Source: Stramonita haemastoma (Eukaryota > Mollusca > Gastropoda > Neogastropoda > Muricidae). Taken from it: a stretch of 35,000 nucleotides of DNA. Location of the stretch: the NCBI GenBank assembly GCA_030674155.1, contig CM060326.1, positions 24,626,144 to 24,661,143 on the forward strand, written 5' to 3'. The position numbers and the translations under genes were made by a program. Within the stretch, counting starts at the first letter, position 1, and each line of letters begins with the position of its first letter. This document shows positions 10,506-20,480 of the stretch, piece by piece. Below the pieces are notes generated by a model. It saw only the letters and a program-made list of their open reading frames with translations, made no database searches and was not told the origin of the DNA.

Positions 10506-11000
10506 ACAACACACTACACACAATAACATCAACCTTACTAAAAAAATCTTTTAGCAACGAAAAAAACATTCAACACTTAACATCTTAACACCAAAATTCG
10601 AAACTTGAAGCCACATGATACAATGTTAACATCCTGTAAACCACAAACATACACACCGTGCACGACGCACACACACACACACATCACCACGCGCGCGCGC
10701 ACTACCCACCACACACACATACACCCCTCAAACAAGTCAACAATACAAAATATACTTACTCACTCACACAACATTACATCCGCCCTATTAAAGACTTGTT
10801 CAACAAGGATAAAAATATAATTCAACACTACTAATAGTTAAGACACCAATAATTTGAATGCACATGATCAAGGTAACATTTTAAACACATACACGCGCGA
10901 ACGCGCCGCACACACACACCGTAGCGCGCGCGCACCACACACACACACACACACACACAACACACACAACACACACACACACACACACACACATTGTGTT
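10396..11000. repeat. CA-rich tandem array, ~220-250-bp period
   Basis: Three units start with a GTAACATTTGTTAAACACAC-like block at about 10406, 10625 and 10872. Each unit has a CA tract (the third with CGCGCG interruptions), then AT-rich sequence with ACATTCAACACTTAACATC or similar, and ACACCAAAAT-like and GCCACATGAT-like blocks. Units differ by many substitutions. Confidence 0.65.
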
Positions 11001-11135
11001 AGCACTAATAAGAAGTCCGATAATTCAGTATTTATAGTTTGTTAAAGTTAGCTTTATATTTTAACTTTGTTATCTGGCATTGGTTTCAGCTATTGTTCAA
11101 TTTTTCTTGTTCAGGGTGTTTGTTTTTTGCTTTTT

Positions 11136-11257
11136 TGTCTAAAATCACTTAATGTGAATAGACGTTAAACTGAAGAACACACACACTCACGCACACACAC
11201 ACACACTTCCCGTCTAATATCACAATTTGGAAAAGACGTTAAATGAATTTGAAGACA
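11136..11257 (+). mobile_element. two successive LINE 3' tails, each followed by CA repeat
   Basis: 11136-11180 has TGTCTAAAATCACTTAATGT, then GAATAGACGTTAAACTGAAG, then CA repeat. 11210-11257 has CGTCTAATATCACAATTTGG, then AAAAGACGTTAAATGAA, then CA repeat. Both match the 3' end of the RNase-H LINE at 31812-32958 and the fragment at 2448. Either two very short truncated insertions or SINEs mobilised through the same tail. Confidence 0.7.
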
Positions 11258-11511
11258 CACACATACACACACATATATTTATGTGTGTGTGTTTGTGTGC
11301 ATGCATGCGTGTATACATGCACACACTCCCACTTTTCTGAACACAAATGCTCCTTCACTCTGCTTGAGGAGCATAGAGCCATTGGCTGTCAGGCACAGCA
11401 CGTTTAGCTAGCACTTAATCACGAGCAGCTGACAGCTCTTGATCACAACCACCCAATCACAGCATTTGAATTGATTACATGCACATTAATGATAGTTGGT
11501 CATCTTGGACT
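11258..11511. other. unassigned
   Basis: A short GT/CA patch at 11258-11320, then unique-looking sequence. Bases 11345-11495 share short blocks with 3990-4110, which is too weak to define a repeat. Confidence 0.4.
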
Positions 11512-11870
11512 TCTTTACAATGTAGCATTAGATACTGATGCAAGTACATGAATGATGTTTGCATCATTACTTCTTTACACTATATCATTTGATATTGATG
11601 TAAGTATATGAATACTGTTTGCATCATTCCTTATTACAATGTAGCATTAGATATTGATGCAAGTGCATGAATACTGTTTGCATCATTTCTTCTCTACAAT
11701 GTAGCATTAGATATTGATGTAAGTGCATGAATACTGTTTGCATCATTTCTTCTCTACAATGTAGGATTAGATATTGATGTAAGTACGTGAATACTGTTTG
11801 CATCATTTCTTCTCTACAATGTTGCATTAGATATTGATGTAAGTGCATGAATACTGTTTGCATCATTCCG
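11512..11870. repeat. 60-bp minisatellite, about 6 copies
   Basis: Successive 60-base units (one of 59) each contain a GTAGCATTAGATATTGATG-like block and GAATACTGTTTGCATCATT. Units 3-6 are nearly identical and units 1-2 more diverged. Because 60 is a multiple of 3 the minus strand stays open for 85 codons with a 20-residue repeat containing MMQTVFMHLHQYL. There is no start context, flanking exon signal or known family, so I do not call it a gene. Confidence 0.93.
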
Positions 11871-11957
11871 TCCAAACCCACTCCATAGAGTCTATATTTG
11901 AGTTTTCCTTCCTCATCTATTTATCTTATTTTATTAATATGCAGGGACTATGTTCAT

Positions 11958-12202
<245 letters not shown>

Positions 12203-12225
12203 TTTTCAATTCAGGCATTGTCCCC

Positions 12226-12560
12226 TTACAAGCAGATTTGTTTGGTTTGCAAAACAGATGAGAGTGGAAATGCTGTTGTGGAGGAAGACCCAGACTGCTG
12301 CCAACACCGAACTCACAAACAATGACAACTGCGGAGAGACAAAGCCAGGCATGGAACGCCATTTTTTGGTCGTTATCTCACTTTTTGTGTTTTTTTCCAG
12401 AAATAAAGCATCTACGTTTCCTTTTTGTTTCCTTATGCTAATGTTACAGATGTGGTATAAGTACTGGCTTACTGAAAATCCGTTAGTGGCAAATAGCCAA
12501 GGAGAGAGCTTGACAAATAGACAGATTGGAAGGTTCAAAACAGGAGTATTTGGAATACAT
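12226..12560 (+). repeat. dispersed unit U, copy 4
   Basis: The best-preserved copy. It starts after a CT tract at ACAAGCAGATTTG and includes GACTGCTGCCAACACCGAAC, TCACAAACAATGACAAC, GACAAAGCCAGGCATGGAA and AAGTACTGGCTTACTGAAAA. It ends near GGAATACATGTGTG, where the GT tract begins. No protein frame is shared with copy 3, so it is unlikely to be coding. Confidence 0.82.
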
Positions 12561-12588
12561 GTGTGTGCGTGCGTTCGGGGTGCGTGCG

Positions 12589-12608
12589 TGGTGTGTGTGT
12601 GTGTGTGT

Positions 12609-12703
<95 letters not shown>
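12589..12703. repeat. (GT)n microsatellite
   Basis: About 115 bases of GT repeat with one GTAT step, following unit U copy 4. Confidence 0.97.
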
Positions 12704-12704
<1 letters not shown>

Positions 12705-13243
12705 TCAAGCCCATAGCAACTAGTTTGCTATAGATTATGGTCTGACGTTGGATAAGTTGTAGTTTGTGTGATGACAAAACGAGCATACAGCTTTTTATTC
12801 TTTTTCTTTGCTGGTGCTCTGACAGCAATTGTTCTATGAGCGAAAATGGGTTGCACTGCCATTTTGCATCTGACAGGTCAGACCCAGCACATCCAACTTC
12901 AGGGTTGGAGAGAAGCGTTATCTCTTGAAAGACTTTCTGCAAGAAAGGCAGAAGAATGGACCAAGAAGACAGAAAGAGATAATGAGGAGACAGGAAGAAA
13001 AAGAACAAGGTAGAAACAAAGAGAGAAATAGAAAAGAGGGAATACCTAGCACAAAATTTCCAGAAGGTGGGTATGCTATTTTATACTGACAGGCCCCCGA
13101 CATGACCATGGAGAAACTTTTTTTTATATTCTAAATGTTGAAGAGAGGGATGATTTGTGTGTATGTTAGCTAGAACGGGCATGGCAAAGACGGCTACTAG
13201 AAAGAAAAATGAGTATGTTCCTAAAGAAAAGTAGCGAATTTCT
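12704..13243. other. unassigned
   Basis: Mixed-composition sequence, A/G-rich at 12930-13040. The minus-strand frame ending here is half microsatellite (Thr-His repeat). Its unique part shows no motif that I recognise. Confidence 0.4.
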
Positions 13244-13259
13244 CCTCTCTCTCTCTCTC

Positions 13260-13352
<93 letters not shown>

Positions 13353-13356
13353 GTGC

Positions 13357-13396
<40 letters not shown>

Positions 13397-13399
13397 CTG

Positions 13400-13467
<68 letters not shown>

Positions 13468-13488
13468 TCTCTCTCTCTCTCTCTCTCA
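13244..13488. repeat. (CT)n with an internal (CTGT)n block
   Basis: Interrupted CT repeat around a CTGT block at about 13357-13398. Confidence 0.97.
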
Positions 13489-13763
13489 CTGTATGGTTTT
13501 GTCTGTCTGTCGTACTTTGTCTCTCTCTGTCGCTCCGTGTCTCTTTAACTCTCTCCAAAACAAAACAACACAAAAACTGCATACATAAGAGGCTAAATGA
13601 CGTGCCTGTCAGCTGCCAACTTTCTGACATAGTGAACCTCTTTGTACTGTCAGTTATATGAACCGCCATTTCTTTGCCTCTTTGCGTTTACGTCGTTCCC
13701 CTAAAGAACTTGAGTTAGATGTTTTTGTTTTCTTTGACAAACAGCTGCATGTGTATCACACAT

Positions 13764-13874
13764 ACACACACGCGCGCCTGTGCGCTCACACACTCACACA
13801 CACACTTACACACACACATACACACACGCGCACAGAAAGAGAGAGAGGGAGAGAGAGAGGGGGGGGGGGGGGGG

Positions 13875-13909
<35 letters not shown>

Positions 13910-13921
13910 AGGGGGGGAGGG
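13764..13921. repeat. (CA)n-(GA)n with long G runs
   Basis: A CA tract (13764-13832) passes into GA repeat containing a run of 15 G (about 13860-13874), another GA block, and further G runs of 7-9 at 13901-13920. The four separated G runs give G-quadruplex potential on the plus strand. Confidence 0.93.
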
Positions 13922-14369
13922 TAGGGGTATATCTGCAACAAAAGCCATTTACTCTGCAATGTAATCCTTTGCACATAAAAATCTTTCTTGCGCAACCCTA
14001 AAATCGACCCATCAGCGAAAACAGCCCCATCATAATTGTAAAAAGGACAGCACCCCTATTCTAAATTTACACCCGTGCCGTAATAAGTTACAGCAGTATT
14101 CTACAGCGTTGATAATGACCTCCATTCTTCAAAACTTTATGTGATATCACATGCTACCTAAAGTCTAGGTCATGTGTTTCATCTTTTTTTTTTCAGGGGG
14201 AGCAGGGGAGGATATGAGAGGGGGAAGGCTGGGAAACCAGAGAGGAAGGAGGAAGAGTTGGAGAAAAGCAGGATTGTTTGTGCTTTCCTCTTATGGTGGC
14301 ACAGGCCTAGTGTTTTTTTTCTTATTCAGATAAAATCCCCACTAAAGGTTAGAGTCAAGACTCCAACCT
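13922..14369. other. unassigned
   Basis: Unique-looking sequence with a purine-rich patch (14200-14275). No gene signal. Confidence 0.4.
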
Positions 14370-14640
14370 TTAGTTAAGACGTTCGTCTGCCACCAAATAA
14401 ACCGTGAGGTTCTGGGTTCGTACCCAGCCTCGCCTTTTCTTCCCAGTTTGACGAAAAAATAGAACTGAATGTTAAAGTCATTCGGATGAGACTATAAACC
14501 GAGGCCCCGTGTGCCAACGCACACAGAACATCTTGCGCACATGTTAAAACCCCGTTTCGCCTTTCGGAAGAGCAGACCCTCGTGTGCAGGTAGGAGCGGA
14601 TGACAAAATTTTTTTTTTAAACCAGCATGTACACAGGTGT
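14370..14640 (+). repeat. SINE-A body with a different tRNA-like head
   Basis: The body is SINE-A: GATGAGACTATAAACCGAGG, CCCCGTGTGC, AGAACATCTTGCGCACATGT and GAGCGGATGACAAAA. The head carries a B box GGGTTCGTACCC (14414-14425) and an upstream TTTAGTTAAGACGTTCGTCT block that resembles a tRNA D-arm/anticodon region. This differs from the heads at 2012, 7532 and 31485. An A/T run replaces part of the tail at about 14608. Confidence 0.75.
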
Positions 14641-14930
14641 CGTGTTTAGACACCATCCCTGAAGAAAAATCGGGGAGTTGGAGTCCCAGGGCGGCTCGGG
14701 GATTATGGCAATGTTCTGGTGGCTCCTGCGACGGTACTGAAGCCATTCGTATCGGTCATTGTCTTTCCAATGGATCGTTCCAGTGGCGTGGAGAGGGGGG
14801 GGGGTCTGCTGCATGGGTAACTGTTTGCCCTCCATACTTACTTACCAAGGCTTTGCACTCTAAAGACTAGAGCGCAACTCCTTAGTCTTCCGAGACTGAT
14901 GGGTGCCTTCCACTACTAAAGGTAAGATTT
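14641..14930. repeat. dispersed repeat ending in an AAGACTA hairpin
   Basis: The right part (14859-14916) matches 28650-28706: AAAGACTAGAGC, then a 13-base loop region, then TAGTCTTCCGAGA and GATGGGTGCCT. AAGACTA (14863-14869) and TAGTCTT (14883-14889) can pair. The left part (14650-14760) is GC-rich with GGTGGCTCCTGCGACGGTAC and has no second copy here. Confidence 0.55.
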
Positions 14931-15329
14931 TGCACATATAATCCTTCAGCTACCAGTAAGGTGGCCCACATCCAAATTTTGGGATGTAAGGTGATCTGAA
15001 AGTAAAGTTTTTGGTCACAAGCAAGCTGTTGTATCTTAAGGGACTTTTCTCAACGGTTTGAAGTGTTTCCAATTTTCTCCCCCACACATTTTGGTTGAAG
15101 ATTACGAAGCACAAATCCATGTACAGCCCTGTGCATATTTGACTTACACATGAAACCTACCTATTTTTTAAAATGAAGAATAAATTGGATACGGCACACG
15201 AAGTGGATGACACAAGCATACGCACGGGTAGTCTGCACGGCATCATGCATCACAAACAAAAATGCATCCATGCACATGGATACGCACATTTGTGTTTGTA
15301 TTGTATACCACTTTATGTCACAGCAGATT
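14931..15329. other. unassigned
   Basis: No recognisable gene or repeat. Confidence 0.4.
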
Positions 15330-15470
15330 TCTCTGCGTGAAATTCGGGCTGCTCTCCCCGGGGAGAGCGCGTCGCCCTAAGTGCAGCGCCTACCCTTTTT
15401 TTTCTTTTTCTGCATGCAACTGTATTTGTTTCCCTATCAGAGTGGCTTTTTTCTTCTTATGCACATGTGA
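15330..15470 (+). repeat. short conserved element with an 18-bp perfect palindrome
   Basis: GCTCTCCCCGGGGAGAGC at 15351-15368 is a perfect 18-base palindrome, followed by GCGTCGCCCTAAGTGCAGCG, a T-rich stretch and TGCATGCAACTGTAT. I recall very similar sequence as an abundant repeat in gastropod genomes and transcripts. It is single-copy in this window, so the repeat call depends on that memory. Confidence 0.5.
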
Positions 15471-16082
15471 ACTTTTATACATGCAAGTAACTATTTCCCC
15501 AGTAAAATGTGCATAAGTATACTGCTGAGCAGTGTGCCATTGTCAGAGCCACATAAATTAGTCCTAACAAACACTGAGACTGAAGGGGTAGATAGCTTTA
15601 TTAAACAACTCATACCCAAAAGCAGATGTCTTTTCCTAAAGCAGCTTGCTCTCCTGGGCAAAGCTCTTGTTTTGTCATAATTACAAGGACATGGCAGCAA
15701 GTCATCAAGAACTCCCTGAATGATTCAGATCAGATCGTACAAATGATCTCATCACAAAATATAAACATGATACCTTCTAGCTATAGATTTTATGTCCACA
15801 GTCAGAACCACTGGTAACAATGATACTGCGAATGAGTAATGATACATAGTCTCCAAGAGTAGACACTTTTTACAGCACACTCTCTTTTCTCTCCAGTCTT
15901 TCCAATCAACTTTCCTTTTTTTCTTCTCTGTCCAATCTTCAGTGAATAGTTCATGACTAACTCAGGCCATTGTTTTCATCATCAAAGGTATCATTGCATC
16001 ATTGAAGAGATAGCAGAGAAAGCATGTCACTATCTAGTTTCATCATCTTCGTGTTTGAATTTCACCTCACAAATGAGAGGCA
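15471..16082. other. unassigned
   Basis: AT-rich sequence without a supported frame, tRNA-like box or internal repeat. Confidence 0.4.
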
Positions 16083-16409
16083 TTCAAAGTCAAAACAAGT
16101 CAAGTCAAGTCAAAACACTTTAATCATCCCTGAAGGGCAATTACAATACTGACAGGCATATTGATACAAATCAATAATCAAACTCATGAAGCAGCTACAT
16201 TTCATATTTGTTCAAACATTATATAACTTCAAATAAAATGTCACAAACACTCACACTCTGCGCGCTCGCACACACGCAAACACACGCATACACACACCAC
16301 ACCAATGTTTAGATACAATGTTCTTAAAAACCATTGACTAGAAAAGACATATAATCACCATCATTTACACATTATACGCACGTGATCGCACCCGCACATA
16401 TACATGCAT

Positions 16410-16486
<77 letters not shown>

Positions 16487-16766
16487 CCCCTCCTCCCCAT
16501 ACAATCCACACCCACCCGCCCCCACACTCACACTTACGCACACGCTCCCCCCCCCCTACCCATACACACCATCCACACCCACCCGTCCCCCCCCCCCCAC
16601 ACACACACAATTGGTAGAAAGACATGTGAATTTACAAGCAATTCAAAAAATCAATAAAGCCAAAAATAAGACATACTTATTTTATGGGTACATATGCATG
16701 TATGTGCACGCCTGTATGCATTGGCTACATACATAACAGTGGCAGGTAAGTAATTCAGAGAAGTTT

Positions 16767-16769
<3 letters not shown>
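16083..16769. repeat. possible retroelement 3' end and CA-rich tracts
   Basis: A short CAAGT repeat and CACTTTAATCATCCCTGAAG (16090-16137) resemble 10287-10340. CA-rich patches follow at 16247-16305, then (CA)n at 16411-16482 and a C/CA-rich stretch with CCCCAC and C runs to 16611. The remainder to 16769 is unassigned. Confidence 0.6.
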
Positions 16770-16828
<59 letters not shown>

Positions 16829-16867
16829 ACCACGCACGCACGCACGCACGCACGCACCACACACACA

Positions 16868-16949
<82 letters not shown>
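16770..16949. repeat. (CA)n microsatellite
   Basis: About 180 bases of CA repeat with a CGCA block (16830-16858). On the minus strand it is a GT tract lying immediately beyond the 3' end of the CR1/L2-type element. Confidence 0.97.
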
Positions 16950-16954
<5 letters not shown>

Positions 16955-16996
16955 AGCAAACAAACAAACAAAAACAAACAACCTCAGTCAGTGTTA

Positions 16997-17849
16997 TTAT
17001 GAGTTTAGAACTCGGATAGCTACTGGCACAAAGGAATTCCTTTTTCTGTTTGTTTTGCTGTTGTGGCATTGAAAACGACATCCTGAAGGCAACAATTGAA
17101 ATTCTGAAAACAGAGCGTGGGAGGAATCGGCCAAAATGGCTGTTGCTTTGCGTACAAGCTGCTGATTACAAAACGACCTGAGGTCTCTTTGTTCTTCTCC
17201 GATAATTTTAGAGCAGATTCTCACAGTTCTCTGAAGACCATTCTTGTTCTTAATGCTAAGGTTATTGTACCAGCAAATGAAAGCAAAACTTAAAACGGTC
17301 TCTATATATGACTTGTAGAACAAAGAAAGAATCTTTTTGTCGACAAAAAATGAGTTAAGCTTCCTCAGAAAATACACACGTTGTTGCCCCTTATTGACAA
17401 TGGCGTCAGTGTTAGCATCCCAATTTAGCTTGTGGTCAAAAACAGTTCCCAGATATTTGTATTTCAAAACGTTTTCAACTTCTTCACTATGGATGATGGT
17501 ATTCTCAGAAGTGTGCTCCCATCTTCTGAAATCAATAGGAAGGTCTTTAGTTTTAGAAACATTTAGCTCCAGATAGGCCTCATCACACCAATGTACGAAC
17601 TCGGTAAGGGCTGGACCATGGTCTAGGACTGATCCAGATAAAAGAGACAGAAGAGCACTGTCGTCCGCAAATTTTACCAAAAATGAGTTTTCATGGCTGC
17701 TTCTACAATCATCTGTGTATAGAATGTAAAGAAGTGGCGAGAGGACGCAGCCCTAAGGGGAACCAGTGTAGGTATATCTAACCGATGAAGGCATTTTGTT
17801 GGCAAAAACACGCTGTGGCCTGTCAGTTAAAAATTCAATCAGCCAACGT
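16997..17849 (-). pseudogene. CR1/L2-type ORF2 3' part: C-terminal reverse transcriptase
   Basis: Continuation of the same gene beyond the nested element. The frame resumes at NQLVRWLIEFL and reaches motif B, which reads GSP-stop-GC because the Gln codon of the usual SPQGC is TAG (17753-17755). Motif C follows as KFADDSALLSLL with both catalytic Asp residues. Then come VHWCDEAYLELNVSKTK and KYKYLGTVFDHKLNWD, a thumb-like region (RVYFLRKLNSF) and the C-terminal LPSGCRFQCHN...NSFVPVAIRVLNS, which ends in TAATAA. Apart from the motif B stop this half is open for over 220 codons, so decay is moderate. Confidence 0.88.
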
Positions 17850-17860
17850 ACAAGTTGATT
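17850..17860. repeat. target-site duplication, 3' side of the nested RTE-like element
   Basis: ACAAGTTGATT, identical to 19163-19173. Flanking bases differ on both sides (T/C here, G/G at the other copy), so the duplication is exactly 11 bases. Confidence 0.92.
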
Positions 17861-19162
17861 CACACTCACTCAGTCCCATGTCCCAAAGGACGTAGGGGGG
17901 ACATGAGAGAAGATGCAACAGAGATCTTTTTCCATGCTTCACGATCCTGTGTGGCTAGTAGGAGGTGTTTGCAGGGGTTGGGCGGTCCAGTCTTTGATGT
18001 TGTCAACCCATGATTTCTTTTGGCGGCCTCTTCTTCTCTTGCCCTCGACTGTTCCTTGAGGATGGTTTTTGCTAGGGTGTTGTGTCTTGTGGTGTGACCA
18101 AACCACATCAGCTTTCTCCTCTTTATGGTGGAGAGCAAAGGCTCTTGGGGGCCCACACACTTTTTGATTTCTTCTTTCACATAGTTATTGGTCTTGTGTT
18201 CTTTGTATGATATTTTGAGGAGTCTTCTGTGGCACTTGTTCTCGAATGCTTGGATTCTCCTCTCTAACTCTGCTGTCAGAGTCCATGATTCACAGCCATA
18301 TAGGAGGATAGATATCACGAGGGATTTGTAAAGGTGGTATTTGGTGCAGAAGCTGATGTTGTTGCTTCTGATGATCTTCTCGAGTCTGACTAGAGCAGAT
18401 GTTGCTGTTGCAATGCGAGCTTTCACTTCATTGTTTGATGTGCCATCTTTTGTTAGGATGGAGCCTAAGTATTTGAATTGGCTCACCTCTTCTAGTGTTT
18501 CTCCATTCATCTTTATTTCCGTGATGTCATTACTCGCGCTGTTCACCATGATCTTTGATTTCTCTGTACTGACCTCCATGCTGTATGCGCTCGCTTGATC
18601 TGTTAAATTGTCTGTGAGGATTTGCAGTTCTTGTTTGCTGCTGCCCATGAGGTCAATGTCATCTGCAAATCTGAGGTTGCAAAGGGGTCTTCCACCAATG
18701 GAGATGGAAGTGTGGTGGTTTTGCAGTGTCTCTGTCATGATGTTTTCGAGGAAGAGGTTGAAGAGTACAGGTGAGAGAAGGCAGCCCTGGCGAACCCCAA
18801 CCGTGGTCTTGAAGAACTCGCCCACGTGATTATTCATAAAAACTGCACTTTCTGCGTTCTCGTACAGAGCTTTGATGACTTCAATTAGACAGCTGTCAAT
18901 GTTGAAGTGCCTGAGTACTTGCCAGAGGCCGTCATGCCATACCCTGTCAAAAGCCTTTTTGAAGTCTATGAAATTGTGGTACAAGTCTTTTTGGTGTTGG
19001 AGATGCTTCTCTATCAGAATTCTCAGATTGAAAATTTGTTCCATTGTGCTGCATTTTGGTCTAAAGCCCGCTTGTTCTTCTGCCAGGAGTTTTTCCGCTT
19101 GGTTTTTCAGTCTGTTGAGGACTACCTGCAGCATGATCTTGCTAGGATGACTTATGAGACTG
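17861..19162 (-). mobile_element. RTE-like non-LTR retrotransposon, 5'-truncated, nested in the CR1/L2-type element
   Basis: A 1,302-base insertion on the minus strand, same orientation as its host element. It starts in the reverse transcriptase region (CAGTCTCATAAG, corresponding to 23524 in the longer copy) and ends with GGGACTGAGTGAGTG, a short TGAG-type tail. It is flanked by a perfect 11-base target-site duplication. The endonuclease and first part of the reverse transcriptase are missing, as expected for incomplete reverse transcription. Confidence 0.93.
17866..19162 (-). pseudogene. RTE-like reverse transcriptase, C-terminal two thirds
   Basis: Encodes motif A FIDFKKAFDRVWH, motif B GVRQGCLLSPVLFN, motif C LRFADDIDLMGSS with both Asp residues, then FKYLGSILTKDG, the LLYGCESWTLTAELERRIQAFE segment and the C-terminal WFGHTTRHNTLAKTIL...DREAWKKI typical of RTE/BovB-like proteins. 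A 1-base deletion near 18058 and a 1-base insertion near 17969 put about 30 residues out of frame, replacing the usual GTVEGKRRRGRQKKSWVDNI block, and the original frame is then restored. By chance the frame is continuous with the upstream host element, making a 521-codon chimeric open frame (17866-19431). The protein lacks its N-terminal domains, so it is not a working gene. Confidence 0.9.
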
Positions 19163-19173
19163 ACAAGTTGATT
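19163..19173. repeat. target-site duplication, 5' side of the nested RTE-like element
   Basis: ACAAGTTGATT on the plus strand, identical to 17850-17860. The two copies bracket 17861-19162. Confidence 0.92.
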
Positions 19174-20450
19174 GTCTACATCAAATTTTGAAAGTATTTT
19201 GTTAACCAGAATATGAGGCTGCATTGTATTGAAAGCTGAGCTAAAGTCAGCAAACAATATTCTGGCATGAGAATCAGGCATTTCCAAGTGACTGTACAGC
19301 TTGTTCAAAATGAATAATTTGGTATCTTCGACACCCCTTCTAGATATGTATGCAAATTGTGATGGGTCAAGGTCTTTCTCTGTAACCGAAAGAATGAGAG
19401 ATTTTATGATCTTTTCTAATGTTTTCATCACCAGTGATGTGAGAGCTACAGGTCTGAAATCATTAGGCCGAGTAGGATTGGGTTTCTTTGGAAGAGGTTT
19501 AACATTGGAAGTCTTCCAAATAACTGGTATCTGGCAAGTGTCCAGGGAGGTCTGGAACAGGTGCTAAAAGACACTTGCAAGCTCAGTGGCACAGAACTTA
19601 AGGGTTCTGCCGCATATACCATCTGGACCAGGAGATTTGTTAATGTTTATTGCCTTGAAGTGCTTACAGACAACTTCTTCATCAACAATGACGCCATTCT
19701 CAAAAAGCAGAGATTCTTTCAGGCCATTTATTTCCTCTGAAAAATCATGCTTTTCAAAGCGAGTGAAAAATGCGTTTAAATGGTCAGGTAAGTTGTTATC
19801 ACATACCCTCTGCAGACTGATCTTTGACCTATGTAGTGCAGCTGTCATGTTTACTGCTGACATATTTTGATGCCCTGCCATGCAGCCCGAAAATTGTTCC
19901 CAGCAAACTTGTATTCTATCTTACATTTATACTCCCGTCTAGCCTGTGAAACAGCAGCTTTGACTTCTTTATTTATTTGTTTCTTTTGTTCTTCTGTGCC
20001 TGTGTAAAATACTACTTTCTTTTTGTTTAATACCCGTTTCAGGTCTTTTGTAACCCAAGGCTTGTTATTGGGGTAAATAGTTATCTCCTTTGTTGGAATA
20101 ACACAACTGACACAAAATGAAATATAACTAGAAACAACATCAGTGAGCTCATTCAGATCAGAACACACGTTATAAAACACATCCCAGTCAGTGCAGTCAA
20201 AGCAGCCTTGCAATGTAGCTATGCTATCAGCAGTCCATTTCTTTGTGGTCTTGACTATGGGCTGGAGGCGCTGAAACACTGACTGGTACATGGATGCTAG
20301 TAAAATGCAGTTGTGGTGGGATGATCCCAGGGGAGGCAAAGGCAATGATTTATACGTGCCTGCTACTGTCCCATAGCACAAATCCAGAATCTTATTACGG
20401 CGCGTGGGGCAGGTCACGTACCGGAAAGGGAAAGATATTAAACATATCAA
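19174..20450 (-). pseudogene. CR1/L2-type ORF2 5' part: endonuclease end and N-terminal reverse transcriptase
   Basis: Known role: a polyprotein that nicks target DNA and copies the element RNA at the nick. Seen here: the endonuclease C-terminal end with PLPPLGSSHHNCILL, where the usual catalytic Ser-Asp-His is Ser-His-His (Asp codon replaced by CAC at 20316-20318). The linker continues to WQGIK, where one A is lost from an A run (about 19865-19869) and shifts the frame. It resumes at NMSAVN and runs through NNLPDHLNAFFTRFE and ININKSPGPDGICGR. A TAG interrupts at 19564-19566. The frame then continues through CQIPVIWKTSNVKPLPKK, FRPVALTSLVMK and motif A (FADFSSAFNTMQPHIL) to the nested insertion. 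At least two breaks plus the catalytic change make it inactive. Confidence 0.87.
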
Positions 20451-20480
20451 AACTCTTGGAAAAAGATCTGTTCTCTAAAA

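Larger units (their letters stand above)
16950..20480 (-). mobile_element. CR1/L2/Rex1-type non-LTR retrotransposon, 5'-truncated and decayed, host of a nested insertion
   Basis: Reading right to left, the remnant has the end of an endonuclease domain, a linker, a reverse transcriptase and a C-terminal segment, then a short 3' UTR ending in TTTG-type repeats next to a GT tract. The motif set (YVTCPTRRNKILDLCYG; SPGPDGICGRTLK; DFSSAFNT; FADDS; LPSGCRFQCHNSKTNRKRNS) is typical of the CR1/L2/Rex1 group, with no RNase H. The first part of the endonuclease is missing, so the copy is 5'-truncated near 20,460-20,480. Bases 17861-19162 are a later insertion. I cannot name the family more exactly. Confidence 0.88.

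Noticed and set aside
11624..11881. Small protein with four 20-residue repeats
   Set aside because: The frame follows from a 60-bp minisatellite period. No start context or homology.
12535..13008. 157-codon minus-strand frame next to the GT tract
   Set aside because: The C-terminal third is Thr-His repeat from the microsatellite. The rest has no motif that I can place, and no splice or start signal decides it.
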